Below, one piece after another: positions 10,803 to 21,440 of a stretch of DNA of 64,000 nt. The stretch's first letter is position 1, and each line of letters begins with the position of its first letter. The notes under the pieces were generated by a model, which was given only the letters and a program-made list of their open reading frames with translations, was not told the origin of the DNA and did not search any database. Source of the stretch: Odobenus rosmarus divergens (taxonomy: Eukaryota; Chordata; Mammalia; Carnivora; Odobenidae). The stretch is taken from the NCBI RefSeq assembly GCF_000321225.1, contig NW_004450397.1, positions 1,360,723 to 1,424,722 on the forward strand. Direction: 5' to 3'. Made by a program: the position numbers and the translations under genes.

Positions 10803-10919
10803 TACATGACTTCTTTTCAACTAGTTTTACACTACTATGTTTGTCTTCATAAACAAGTTCTTGAAATAGGATATATATATACAGGAGAACAAGAAAAGGA
10901 AAATGTGACACAGAGATTA

Positions 10920-11070
10920 TTAGGGTTGGTTGACTTAACAAGTGCTGAATGTTTGCTTTGTACTCTATATATTATGTTCAGCAATGGAATGATACAGGGA
11001 ATAAAAGACATAATTTCTAGCTTCAAAGCTCATTTTATTCTCTATATGGAGCCAAACTATATGTCTGTGA
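10920..11070. repeat. Old MIR/L2-like fragment
   Basis: AACAAGTGCTGAATGTTTGC, GGAATGATACAGGGAATAAA and AGCTTCAAAGCTCATTTTAT recall the 'constantly enlarging table' of diverged repeats with TTATTGAGTGC..GATACAG..GAGCTTA..TTCTA. Very diverged. Confidence 0.4.
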
Positions 11071-11224
11071 AAGAGTATGAGACTGTATATCAGTACAACT
11101 GGCCACAAACATCAAAAGTAGTATATTGGAATAGAGTAATATTAACACACATAGATTTGGTGATGCTTCACAGAAAAGGCTTATAAACTCTCCTTTCAAG
11201 ATTAAGAGTAATAGATGAACTAAC

Positions 11225-11420
11225 AAGTATAGAGCATTTAGTAAATTCTGGGCACTGTGCTAGTCTAGCATTTGCCAAATTTCTCATTTAATCTTCTCTA
11301 TAATTTATAAAATAGATACTGTTATTTAAATCTCATCTTACCCAAATTTAGGAAGATTACATAAGTCCCTCAAGGTCATACAGCAAGTAGGGACAGATCC
11401 TGTAAGTGAACGCAATAGAG
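11225..11420 (-). repeat. MIR SINE, reverse orientation
   Basis: AGCATTTAGTAAATTCTGGG, CACTGTGCTAGTC, TCTCATTTAATCTTCTCTAT and TCAAGGTCATACAGCAAGTA match reversed MIR. Confidence 0.8.
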
Positions 11421-11754
11421 AGTCTTAAATAATTAACCTCCATGAGGACTAGGACTCAATATTTTTCTTCATGTTGTTCTGCAGTAGCTAGCACAGTGTT
11501 TGGTATATTTTAGATGTTCAGAAGTTTGTAGTTGAGTGTATTTTAACTAAGTCATGACAGAATGGCTCTGATTTATTAAGTGGTAACATTGAAACTCAAG
11601 TTAACTTCCTGCTCATTCTTTCCATTAAACCCCATCACTCCAAACAACTAACAGGACAAACAGAGACACAACTGCACTTCATCATCCCTTCTTCAGCATA
11701 GCTCAACAACAACAAAATACATAAATATATAGAGGGGGTGAGAGACGCACATGC

Positions 11755-11790
<36 letters not shown>

Positions 11791-12337
11791 ACCAGAAACT
11801 CCTATTAATCATTTAATTTCTTCTTGTCTTCGATTTCTTTTAATCACCACAGTACCTCTATTTATTTTGTTGTTGTTGTTATGATGTTGATCTGAATATT
11901 TTAATGTGAGCATATGTTGGATTTTAGTCTCATTTTTATTTCTTTATATTTACTTTTTACTTTGTATCTTACAATATTCTCTCTCCACAAATGATATAGG
12001 CAGATGACAAATTGTTTGTACCTTTTATCTGTGTCCAAAAAGACTATCCCCCTAAAGATATCACTCAATTATGCTTTATTCTTTTCTACCTAGGGTCTGG
12101 AGAGGAAAACTGCAGCTCTTGATTTCAAAAGGCTTACCACTTGATTTCCTTGGAATTCCCACCTCTATGCTACCTCTCCCTGGAGAAAACCCAGTTGTAA
12201 GCTTCTGGTTGAATTGCCTAAATCTTTGACTTCTTCCTATGAAGCTTTTTCTGAGGCCAATTACAACTAATATTAGCATTTTATAAATAATTATATCAAA
12301 TGCTCCTCAGAATTCAAATTTTAGAATGCCATCTCTT
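11421..12337. other. Unannotated DNA with a (TG)n tract
   Basis: A perfect TG tract of about 31 bases lies at 11757-11787, with CAACAAC at 11705-11714 and TTGTTGTTGTT near 11870. Otherwise no gene or named repeat is seen. Confidence 0.55.
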
Positions 12338-12524
12338 ATTTTTTATTTTTTATTTTTAAAGATTTTATTTATTCATGAGAGACAGAGAGAGAGAGAGAGA
12401 GAAGCAGAGGGAGAAGCAGGCTCCCAAGGAGCAGGGAGCCCGATGCGGAACTCAATCCCAGGACCCTGGGATCATGTCCTGAGCCGACGGCAGATGCTTA
12501 ACCATCTGAGCCACCCAGGCTCCC
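12338..12524 (-). repeat. Can-SINE, minus strand, dog-like tail
   Basis: Reads TTTATTTATTCATGAGAGAC, (AG)n, GCAGAGGGAGAAGCAGG, then GAGCCACCCAGGCTCCC. Flanks GCCATCTCTT at 12328-12337 and 12525-12534 are the duplication. The ATTCATGAGAGACAGAG block resembles the dog subfamily more than its neighbours here do. Confidence 0.95.
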
Positions 12525-12534
12525 GCCATCTCTT

Positions 12535-12834
12535 TTAATATTAGCAAAATGGATGTTCATATTGTTCCTGACAAACTCATGATGCTTACCTCAAATGACA
12601 TATTCTGGATGAATTTTGGTTTCCTCTTAAATTTTGTTCTATGATTTTGCAAATTTTTTACAATCCATTCCCACGACAATATTTAGGAGGTCAAATGAAG
12701 GACACTATTCAAAAACAATTCCAGGAGGTACTCTCTTGCTCCCAGGCCATGCCTTATTTGTTCAGAGGGTAGGTAATATTTCTTCAGTGGCTCCTTGATT
12801 CAAGCAGCATTAACTAAGCAAAGGATGTTCCCTG
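12535..12834. other. Unannotated DNA
   Basis: About 300 bases without a recognised repeat or exon. Confidence 0.5.
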
Positions 12835-12965
12835 CTCAAAGTGGGGTCCTCAAAATAGCATCTGCATCACTTGGGAATGCAGAACTCAGGCTCTACCTAA
12901 GCCTAATAAACCAGAATCTAATCTACATTTTATTCAGATCCCCAGGTGATTTTTAAAAGGTTTAA
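12835..12965. mobile_element. MER5-like hAT-Charlie fragment
   Basis: CAAAGTGGGGTCCTCAAAAT, GCATCTGCATCACTTGGGAA, CAGGCTCTACCTAAGCCTAA and CAGATCCCCAGGTGATTTTT follow the MER5A/B layout. The terminal CAGTGGTTCTC and its partner are degraded. Confidence 0.75.
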
Positions 12966-13266
12966 TCTAGCACCCTGAGGCTAAATGACTGGTGGTGAGC
13001 ACTCGGGGATGAGCATTGAGATGAAATCCTCAGTCAAATTTGGGCTGGCTGGAAAAGAGTAACAGAAGTGACAAGTGATAGTGTGATGGCTTTAGGAGTG
13101 GGATACCTTGATCGCATTGCCAGCCTGCACCCTTCTTAGCTTTCCATCATCTTCTACTCTATCAAACAACTTTATCTTAAACTTCCTCACAACACATACT
13201 CTCTAATTTGGTCAGGTCAAACTTTGCATTTACATTATCTTGCAAATGTTGTGTGTCTTTACTTAT
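12966..13266. other. Unannotated DNA
   Basis: Some pyrimidine-rich L2-like text near 13140-13200, too diverged to call. Confidence 0.4.
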
Positions 13267-13874
13267 TGTATTAGGGTTCTCTAGGGAAACAGAACCAAAA
13301 GGATGGAGATAGATGATAGATAGATAGATGATAGATAGATGATAGATGATAGATAGATAGATAGATAGATTGATTGATTGATTGATAGATTATAAGGAAG
13401 TGGCTCTTGGAAATTATGGAGGCTGTCAAGTCTCCCAAGATCTGCAGGGTGAGTTAACATGCTGGAGACCCCGGAGAGCTGATGGTTTGGTTCCCGTCTG
13501 AGTCGGAAGGCCTGAGAATCAGGAGAGCTGATGGTGTAAGTTCCAGTCCAAATGACTCAAGACCCAGAAAGAGCCAATGTTTCAATCTGAGTTCAAGATC
13601 AGGAAAAAAGCTGTGTCTCAGTTTGAAAGCATTTGGGCAGGAAGAATTCTTTCTTCACTTCAAGGGGGAGGGTCAGTGTTTTTGTTTTATTTAGGCTTTC
13701 ACTGGATTGGATGAGACCCATCCGGATTAGAGAGGGCAACTTCTTTACTGAGTCTGCTGATTTAAATGTTAATCTTATCCGAAAACAGCCTCATAGAAAC
13801 ACGCAGAATAATGTTTGACCAAATACCTGGGCACACCATGGCTCAGCCAAGCTGACACATAGAATTAAACATCA
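13267..13874 (-). mobile_element. MLT2-type ERVL LTR with GATA microsatellite
   Basis: It starts TGTATTAGGGTTCTCTAGGG and ends with TGACACATAGAATTAAACAT, the reversed termini of MLT2 solo LTRs. GAAACAGAACC, CTGCAGGGTGAGTTAACATG and GGATTGGATGAGACCCATCC lie inside. The (GATA)n tract at 13309-13390 fills the usual ATAGA-rich part. No internal viral sequence is attached. Two frames of 60-70 codons inside it are incidental. Confidence 0.85.
13309..13390. repeat. (GATA/GATT)n microsatellite
   Basis: Interrupted tetranucleotide tract: GATA units with GATGATA interruptions, then a short GATT run. It lies in the MLT2-type LTR. Confidence 0.97.
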
Positions 13875-13879
13875 TACTT

Positions 13880-14110
13880 ATCATGTTTCCGTACCCTGGG
13901 ATTCTCCTCCTTCTACTACACATCTTTTGAGACATAGCTCAAGGGCTGTGATTCCTGAGAAGCTTTCTCTAACTTTTCTTTGTGAATTTCCTCCTGATCT
14001 CCATTGCCTATAGCACTTGAGGAGTCAATACCACGTGCCAGGCCAGGGCAATTTACTATCTTCCATTTTCTACTCTTGTTTTTGGTGTGTTAGATTTGTC
14101 TGTACCTAAA
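13880..14110 (+). repeat. L2 LINE fragment
   Basis: ACATAGCTCAAGGGCTGTGA, TGAGAAGCTTTCTCTAACTT, CCTATAGCACTTGAGG match the L2 ORF end and 3' region (CAGCTCAAATGTCACCTCCT..GAAGCCTTCCCTGAC..ATAGCACTT). Confidence 0.55.
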
Positions 14111-15229
14111 CAATAAAGGGGGGATTCTTGTCATACTTCTACTGCAAACTTCACGGTACTTAGATTATCCCCAAATCCTGGGTAATTGATTTTTTATTTA
14201 TTTTTCGCACTTCAGTTCATAAAAATGCTTATCTTAGTACTTTTACTAATTAGAAGATACTTGAATATCTTTTCTACAAGAAGTACTTACCACTGAAATG
14301 AACATTGTTATTACATGTGAACTAACGGGGACCTTCTTAGAGATAGTCATGATGTTGAATTTGTATAGTATCATTTTTAAGTCCATAAAATGACATCAGT
14401 TTAGATTTTGTCTTAACTTGGGTTCCTACACTGACACAGGTTTTGCTGAAAGAGCCTTGAGAAATAGGGTGTTCATTCATGTAGCCTACATAAGATTGAG
14501 AAGGTAGCAATTTTATTGTAATGTCCTAGAGTCGCTGCAGCTGGGAAGTGGGAAAGGAGGTTAATAGCATGGCCCAGAAAGGACTATGCGCTGCATAATG
14601 AGAAGGTTCATTTTTTTCAGCCCAGAGTGCATGCAGACATGGACTCTTCCCTCCCAAAGGAGTTTAAAATGTCCACTGGTTGGATCGCTTCAGCAAGTCA
14701 CAATCTGACCATGGTAGAAGAAATGAGACAAGGGTACCATGAGAGTTCACAACTCTGAGTCTATAATGCCTGTGTCGTTTTACCCCAGGACAGTCATTAG
14801 TTTTCCTCAGCACACCTGGAGGAGAGTGATGACATGTAGACGGAGAGTCGGGAGGTAGGTGAGGAGGGACAAATGGGTCTCTGTCAATATCAGACTGTTG
14901 CTGTTGACGAGTCTTGCTGCTGGCCTAGGCATTGACACAGGACCTCATAGCAGCTCCCAGGGCTCGGTTAGTTACATTCTCTCTGGCAGTGACACCTGGG
15001 CATTAGCTTTCTGTACTTTGATAAACTGATTCCCATGCCCATGCCTCTTTCCCTAGAACTTTGCCCTCTTAAAAAAACTTATCCTTACTTACCTAGATTG
15101 TCATACTTAAAGGAGAGAAGAGGACACTAGAGTACAAATGGGGGTCCATATACTATATGTCTAAATATTTAAAAGTTTAGGCCAACAAATGCCTGAATGA
15201 AATACGTTCCTGTCTATGTCCTTGACCTA
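14111..15229. other. Unannotated single-copy-looking DNA
   Basis: About 1.1 kb with no named repeat. Moderately GC-rich from 14520 to 15050. A 13-base minus-strand interval at 15095 with splice-like borders was rejected as chance. Confidence 0.5.
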
Positions 15230-15243
15230 GAAAGTCAGGTTCA

Positions 15244-15451
15244 GGGGCGCCTGGGTGGCTCAGTGAGTTATGTGTCTGCCTTTGGCTCAGGTCATGATCT
15301 CAGGGTCCTGGAATTGAGCCCCGCATCAGGCTCTCTGCTCAGCAGGGAGCCTGGATCCCCTCCACCCCGCCCACCTGCCTCTCTGCCTACTTGTCATCTC
15401 TCTCTCTCTCTCTCAAATAAATAAATTCTTTTTTTTAAAAAAAAAAGGAAA
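15244..15451 (+). repeat. Can-SINE
   Basis: GGGGCGCCTGGGTGGCTCAG to AATAAATTCTT and an A tail. The 3' half (CACCTGCCTCTCTGCCTACT) belongs to a different subfamily from the common one here. Flanks GAAAGTCAGGTTCA (15230-15243) and GAAAATCAGGTTTA (15452-15465) are an imperfect duplication. Confidence 0.96.
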
Positions 15452-15465
15452 GAAAATCAGGTTTA

Positions 15466-17728
15466 AGTTTAAGATGCATTGTAGCCCTTCAGGTACAGTT
15501 CTGTCTTCAATAAAAACAGCTACCCTTAACCAGAATCTTGGGAGTTGGCACAGTCTACCCTTTGGAGGATGGACAAGCCAAAGAGGCCAGTGAGGTCCAA
15601 TAGGCTCAGTGCCTATGTTGGGCGGGGAGTTCTGGAGACTCTGGAATCCAGAGAGTGGTCCTAGAAATGAGGCCATAGATTCAGTGGAACAGGACACAAC
15701 CAACAGATAGCTAGAGTCAAATCTCTAATGCAGAAGCCCAGACTAGAGCATTCTCTAAGGACAGTCCTGAGGCTAGGGGTGGGAGGCAGACAGTTGCTCT
15801 TGTACATTAGTACAAAACTTTCGCCATGGCACGGCAGAGGAGGTACAGAGAAAACAACCTGGTGGGAAACTCACACATACACTACTCAGGTCAGAGAATT
15901 TAAAGCTTTAGTTTCAGGAAATGTCCACACAAAGAAATAGGTATTTTCAGCTCATATCAGGATACTCAAGTCCTTCACGCAGGGAAAAGACATTGGGAAA
16001 AACTCCATATATAAAAAGTGTGCTCGGTGTCAAATGTATACGTAAGAAGTCAGACTTGCCTATGATTTTGACTAAAGCCCCTGAAGCAAGATGCAGCTTC
16101 CCAGAACAAACAGGACAGGACACAGAGAAAACGATTTCCCGAATTCAGAAAAGGAAGAATCCAGACCATCTGAAGTCAGAAATTATGTTCTTGGTTACGG
16201 ATCCTCTTACATATCCTTATGGTTTACCAATAGCAAAATGCATATGGTTCTCCTTTCAGAATCAGGGTTCAGTCATCCTGAATAGATCCTGTTATCTACC
16301 TGAATCCCCTAAGTCATATTATTTATAGATACTTACACCAGCCCAGGAAAACCTTTCCTATACGGGCTCAGGAGAACCAATTATGCCCATCTCCTCCAGT
16401 CCCTGTTTTCAGTGATTTCAGGATGGCTGCTTGAAATTGGCATTGGTGGTAGTACATTTAAACACTGTGGAAATTGGCAAACACTACAAATCAGGGTTTG
16501 TCTTTCCCTGGAGGACTTTGTGTTATAGATTTACTAGCATACAACTGCACCCAGGCCCAAAGTGGGTAAAAATATCAGATAACTAGCTATCTTACTTAAT
16601 GATGCTAATTTCTGATACATATCTATTACACACACAAGCATAACTTATATACTTGTATCTAAATCTGATTCTAATGTATATTTGTCCAAAAATACTTCAG
16701 ATTTTGTTTTCAAAGGTTAAAAATTAGAAATACCAGTAATTAAACATCGTCAGTGCTATCTCCCAGATTACTTTATTCAAATGTGATTTTAAAAGAATGA
16801 CTTGTTTCCCAGAAAGGGAATAAAAATGAATTCTGTGTTTAGGAGAAAATATCCCGAGCCTGGTCAGAAAGTGCTCCTTAGCTTTTGAGAGTAATTTTGA
16901 ATGGTACAAAGGCATTCTCATATTGATGGCTTCACTCTAGGGTTTGTTTTCTGAAACTGCCTAGAGCACCAAATCCAAAAAAAAAAAAAAACCCAGGTGT
17001 GTGTGCATTTCCTATGGGAGCCTGTCATTCCTTTGGTTCCCCTCTCCTGAAAGAAATTTAAAAAAATTCAAGTTTCCTCCTTTGAGTCATGCTTCAACAT
17101 GCCAAAGGCAGATGCTGAACACCTGCACCACCTTCACGGCACGTCACTCATCATCCGCAGGAGGAAGGCATGGAGAGGGAACGGTGAAGAATGATCCTCG
17201 TGAGCATCAGCCACCTGAAGAACTGGGCAGGGCCTCGGTTGTTCTATGTCTGAACGCACAAAGTTACAAAATTTGGGAAAGTAGGAAGTACAGGGAAAAC
17301 TAGCTACATAATTCCTTTCCCGGGAATAAGGACTGAAAATTGTTTTGACCGTTTGTCAGCTTTCGGCCGTTTGGAGAATACTGAACGCATATGCCCATGA
17401 CTCCATCCCCATTCTGATTGATTTCGAGACATCTGTGGAGAAAAACCACAGACTAGAAAGAAATTACCTTGACAACTTCCTTCACCCAAAGGGCTGTGTA
17501 GTAGTTTCTCAATGTTCTAGTCTATACTTGCTCCAAAAACACATTTGTGGAGTGGAATTGGGAAGTTTCTGATTTGAATTTACTTTAACAGTTCTGACAT
17601 GGCATGGTTTAACGTGTCTAATGCAAAGTAAATATCTTAATTTCTAATGAAATTTTAAAGAATAACTATCTCCTTTGGGGTAAGCATTATATTGTAGACA
17701 ATTCACTGTCTCTTTATTAAACCTACAC
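15466..17728. other. Unannotated 2.3-kb stretch
   Basis: No named repeat. It contains the longest repeat-free frame in this part (135 codons, 15921-16328, +), with no recognisable domain, no clear start context and a second overlapping 64-codon frame. An A run lies at 16976-16993. A GC-richer patch at 17090-17250 shows no exon. Confidence 0.5.
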
Positions 17729-18163
17729 TGTGGTAGGTTTAATAATCCCCCCCACCCCGGAGATGTCCACATCCTGATGTTCAGAACCTATGAATGTGTG
17801 ATGGTCTGTGGTTAAAAGGACTTTGCAGGTGTGACTAAGTTAAGGCTCTTAAATTGGGAAGAGTATTCTGGATTATCAAGATGGGCCCAATGTAATCACA
17901 GGCATGAGAGGGAGTGAGAAAGGTCCGAGAGATTTAAGCGTTGTGCTGCTATCTTTTAAGATGGAGCAGGGGGTCTAGAGCCAAGGAAAAGGCAAGGAAA
18001 TAAATTCTTCCCTTCCAGCCTCCAGGAGGAAGGCAGCCCTACTGACATTTTGGTTTTAGCCTGGTGGAAGCCATCTCAGACTTCAGATCTCCAGAACTGT
18101 AAGAGAATAAATTTGTGTTGTTTTAAACCACTAATTTGTTAGAGCAATTGTAGAAAACTCCTA
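17729..18163 (+). mobile_element. MLT1-type MaLR solo LTR
   Basis: Starts TGTGGTAGGTTTAATAAT and keeps GGAGATGTCCACATCCTGAT, GGACTTTGCAGGTGTGAC, AAGATGGGCCCAATGTAATC, TCTCCAGAACTGTAAGAG and AATAAATTTGTGTTGTTTTA (polyadenylation region). This is a clear MLT1 layout. Only the LTR is present. Confidence 0.9.
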
Positions 18164-18771
18164 TATTTACTAAGCAAAAGTTAAAAATCTCTTCAGCTTT
18201 TACGGGGTAAATTGCATCGGAAGTCCACAAGATTAGAGACCATATATGTTTACGTTTCACCCCACACTGTTACTTGTCACAGTTATATGCAAATCACTAT
18301 TCAGATTTTATACCCAAGGTACTTATGTTTCAACAATGCTGTTTTGATTTTAATGCCAAAGAATAATTTTTAGACTTAAGGAAAAACATGATAGCATCAG
18401 TAGACGCAGACATATTTAAAACACTAACAGAGATTTCACTGCTGAAGCAGATAGGTTGTCAGTTGATTATTATGATGACTTTTCGATGAGTAAAATCTTA
18501 CATTCTGCAGAGATGGAGATTGTGTTTGTGTGTGTGCAGTTAGCTGGAAGGACTGTAGGAAGCAAAAGAAACCCATTTTAAGAATGTTACCTAAACCTTC
18601 AAGGGAAGTCTAAGTTTGATTTCCACCTCCCCCCCAAAGAAAAGAAAAAAGCTGGGGTGGCTGCCTGGAGGATATTTCGCCCAAGTCACTGGTTTACACG
18701 CTGTGGGGAGGGAAGCTGATAAGGCACCAGCAGAGCAATCTCTTGAAGAGATGGGGCAAATAAGGCACAGT
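18164..18771. other. Unannotated DNA
   Basis: No named repeat. Contains GTGTTTGTGTGTGTGCAG near 18523 and an A/C-rich patch near 18630-18650. Confidence 0.5.
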
Positions 18772-18782
18772 ACTTCAAATGA

Positions 18783-18957
18783 GGGGCGCCTGGGTGGCTC
18801 CGTTGGTTAAGCATCTGCCTTCGGCTCAGGTCATGATCCCAGGGTCCTGGGATCGAGCCCCATGTTGGACTCCCTGCTCAGTGGGGATCCTGCTTCTCCC
18901 TCTCCCTCTGCTGCTCCCCCTACTTATGCTCTCTCTCTCTCAAATAAATAAATAAAA
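18783..18957 (+). repeat. Can-SINE with 11-bp duplication
   Basis: GGGGCGCCTGGGTGGCTCCG to AATAAATAAATAAAA. Flanks ACTTCAAATGA at 18772-18782 and 18958-18968 are identical. Confidence 0.97.
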
Positions 18958-18968
18958 ACTTCAAATGA

Positions 18969-19790
18969 ACCATAAACCTAAAGAAGAATATAGGTTTTTT
19001 AACCGACTCTTCCCTGACCTGAAAAACCGTAAAACAAAACAAAACAGAACTTCTATGGGGAAGAGGCGTACCTTGGAGGAAAGCAGGAGTGAGCCAGCGG
19101 GAGTAAAGCTTGTCCTTGTTGTTTTCATACGGTGGATGGATATGTATCGCTTGGGTGAATGAGGAAGGAACAGTCAAAGGTGGTGATCCTATCTGGGCGA
19201 AAAAAGCGCCTCTGATGTTGACTGACTGGAAAAAAGCAGAAATAAGCTAACAATCTTAGATGTTAGATTGCTATTTTGGAAATCTACCTTGATGGCATCT
19301 GGGAAAGCTATCCAGATTTGGGGATGGAGCAGCATTAACCCTGATTTGTCAGTTTCTTTGTATTTAGCAAATAGCTGTGTAGAGGTCCCTGGATATAAGT
19401 ATCAGAACTATAGGACGAGCCAAGTGCAATAGCAAGTAGGTCCTGGACCCATTTGCACCTTGGGTGGAAGTGGTGTGTGAGACCCTTAGAAAAGCTGTCA
19501 GTTTTCCAATAAATACCAAAAGCTAGAAACTCCCATCTGATTGAATAAGATGACGGTGTCCTGATGCCCTTTCCTGGAGGGGCTACATTAATTTTCTCTC
19601 TTATCATTCCATTGCTTCTGACATACTATTCTTACTTTGCAGCAGTAACCAGGGTTCTCTGTCTCTTCCTTCCACATCTACCTAGCCGGCCAAGCTTTTA
19701 AAAATTGTGTATGGAAACAGTATGCATCATGCCCAGGTCCTTTTTCCACTTCCCCATCCACATTATTAAAACCACTCAATTTAGACCCCA
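18969..19790. other. Unannotated DNA
   Basis: Repeat-poor. Open frames up to 90 codons lack splice or domain support. Confidence 0.5.
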
Positions 19791-19985
19791 GAGTAGTAGT
19801 TTGAAAACTATATTGTTTCACAGGTCCCTTTAAAAATCTAATAAAAAATGTGCAACCATCTCACCAGACCCAAACAGGACACTCTCCATACACACATAAT
19901 TATACACCAAATGCCACATGTATTTGCAGGAGTTCATGAACCCCCTCCAAAGCCCATTTATGGAGGCCCACGTGAAAAAGGCCTG
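19791..19985. mobile_element. hAT-Charlie-type DNA transposon fragment
   Basis: GAGTAGTAGTTTGAAAACTA at one end, CACAGGTCCCTTTAAAAAT, then CATACACACATAATT, CAGGAGTTCATGAACCCCCT and CCCATTTATGGAGGCCCA. This is the layout of old Charlie-group elements with paired 'CAGTGGTTCTC / AAGAACCCCTG' ends. Subfamily not assigned. Confidence 0.65.
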
Positions 19986-21309
19986 GCCGTAAAGGATTCT
20001 TTCATCCTGTTTTAGGGTTGCCAAGAGCTTTAAAAACAGAGAAGGAGTGCAATGATGCATGTGGCTTTTCTTTTGAGATAGCTTGGATCTCTCCATGAGC
20101 GGTTGAGGAGTTGAAAAGCAAATAAACGTCAACAGTTCTGAATCCCAACATTGTTTAATGACAACCTTCCCATGTTTGCCGACTTGCTGCTTGACAACAA
20201 TCCTGTTGACACTGTGTAAAAAGCTTTCCAGGTCCTCCCGGGTAAATAACCCACTCCTACTGATCACCTGGCTGCCCAGCTGAACATTTAATGCACACGG
20301 AATTCATGAAGATGAGTCATTCTCTCCGCCAAACGTACTTTGATATGTTAAAGACTTTACTACTTCATGAGATCTTTTCATGGACTAATCTTGGCAAGGA
20401 CGATTACAAGAAGGCGTCAGCTTTAAGTGAAACTGACTAAAATGAAAGTTTTCCATATCAGTGAAAATTGTAAATATCTAAAGTTTCGGAATCATTCCAG
20501 TTTATATTGCTCAGATAGGTTTAGCACATGACATTTTGGACAGGTGAAAAGATTTTGTTTTGCCCACTTCCTTTGCTGCTGAAGTGAAGTCTCTCACCAA
20601 GTTAAGTGAAATTCGTTGATGTGTAACGTGGAGAAAGGGGGTAAAATTGTGACAAAATCATTGATTTGTTATAAACAATTGGGAGAAGTGGTAGGTTTCC
20701 TTAGAAAGAAAAAGAATGACTAACACTTAAAGGAAGCAGAACTTTTGATGTAAAAAGACAATTGTGGAGGGGAGCGCAGAGAAATAGCTTTGTGCCCTTG
20801 CTGGTTGCTGGCTCCACAGCCAAGGTAACCTGATCACTCTCAGTACAACCTGGCAAGAAGCCCAAGTCTAGAGCAGAGAACTAACGAAAGAAGCAGGGGG
20901 TGGGGCTTGGAATCTGCTGGATTGGCTAATCAGGCCCTTCCCTAACAGCCAAGAAGGAAACGGATTACCTGTGGCTGTGACTAAGAAGCCCACGGCCAAC
21001 AGGACCAGTTGCCTGCATCGTATTCTGCCAGGAAGTATAAGAATAGTTCCAGCTTTCACGGTGGTTTTACTCAAGTTTGGAACCAGGTGGGAATATCTGG
21101 GGGAAAATAGCCACGTGACAGTTTTAAATTTAAACAGCAAATAAAGATAGAAAAATATTTCCCAAAGTCAAAAGTGATTATATTGCTGGAAGCAATCTTA
21201 AATGCCAGAGCTCAGATTGGAGGTAGATACATCATCTAGAATCAATTCTGGTATAAGGTAAAAGGAGCCAGGATGGTAATTGTATAATGAAGTTTTTGAG
21301 AACATAAAT
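19986..21309. other. Unannotated, repeat-poor DNA
   Basis: 1.3 kb of single-copy-looking sequence. Contains ATGAAGATGAGTCATTCTCT near 20307 (an AP-1-like TGAGTCA) and GGAACCAGGTGGGAATATCT. No exon seen. Confidence 0.5.
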
Positions 21310-21440
21310 TTATATGTTCGATATAATTTAATCTCCCCCTACTCTCATATCTTATAGATGAGGGGCTTCACAGAGTTTCTGAGTCACAATATGACTTACC
21401 TATGATCCTATGCCCAATGGCAAACCTAATAGGCTCCAGA
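21310..21440 (-). repeat. MIR SINE, reverse orientation
   Basis: TTATAGATGAGGGGCTTCAC, AGAGTTTCTGAGTCACAA, GACTTACCTATGATCCTATG and GGCTCCAGAGTC match reversed MIR. Its CTTACC also mimics a minus-strand splice donor. Confidence 0.65.

Noticed and set aside
13309..13390. Direct repeats as a possible CRISPR array
   Set aside because: Simple tetranucleotide repeat in mammalian DNA. No spacers and no cas genes.
15085..15125. Minus-strand acceptor and donor 13 bases apart (microexon)
   Set aside because: Too short to judge, and the two motifs are common by chance.
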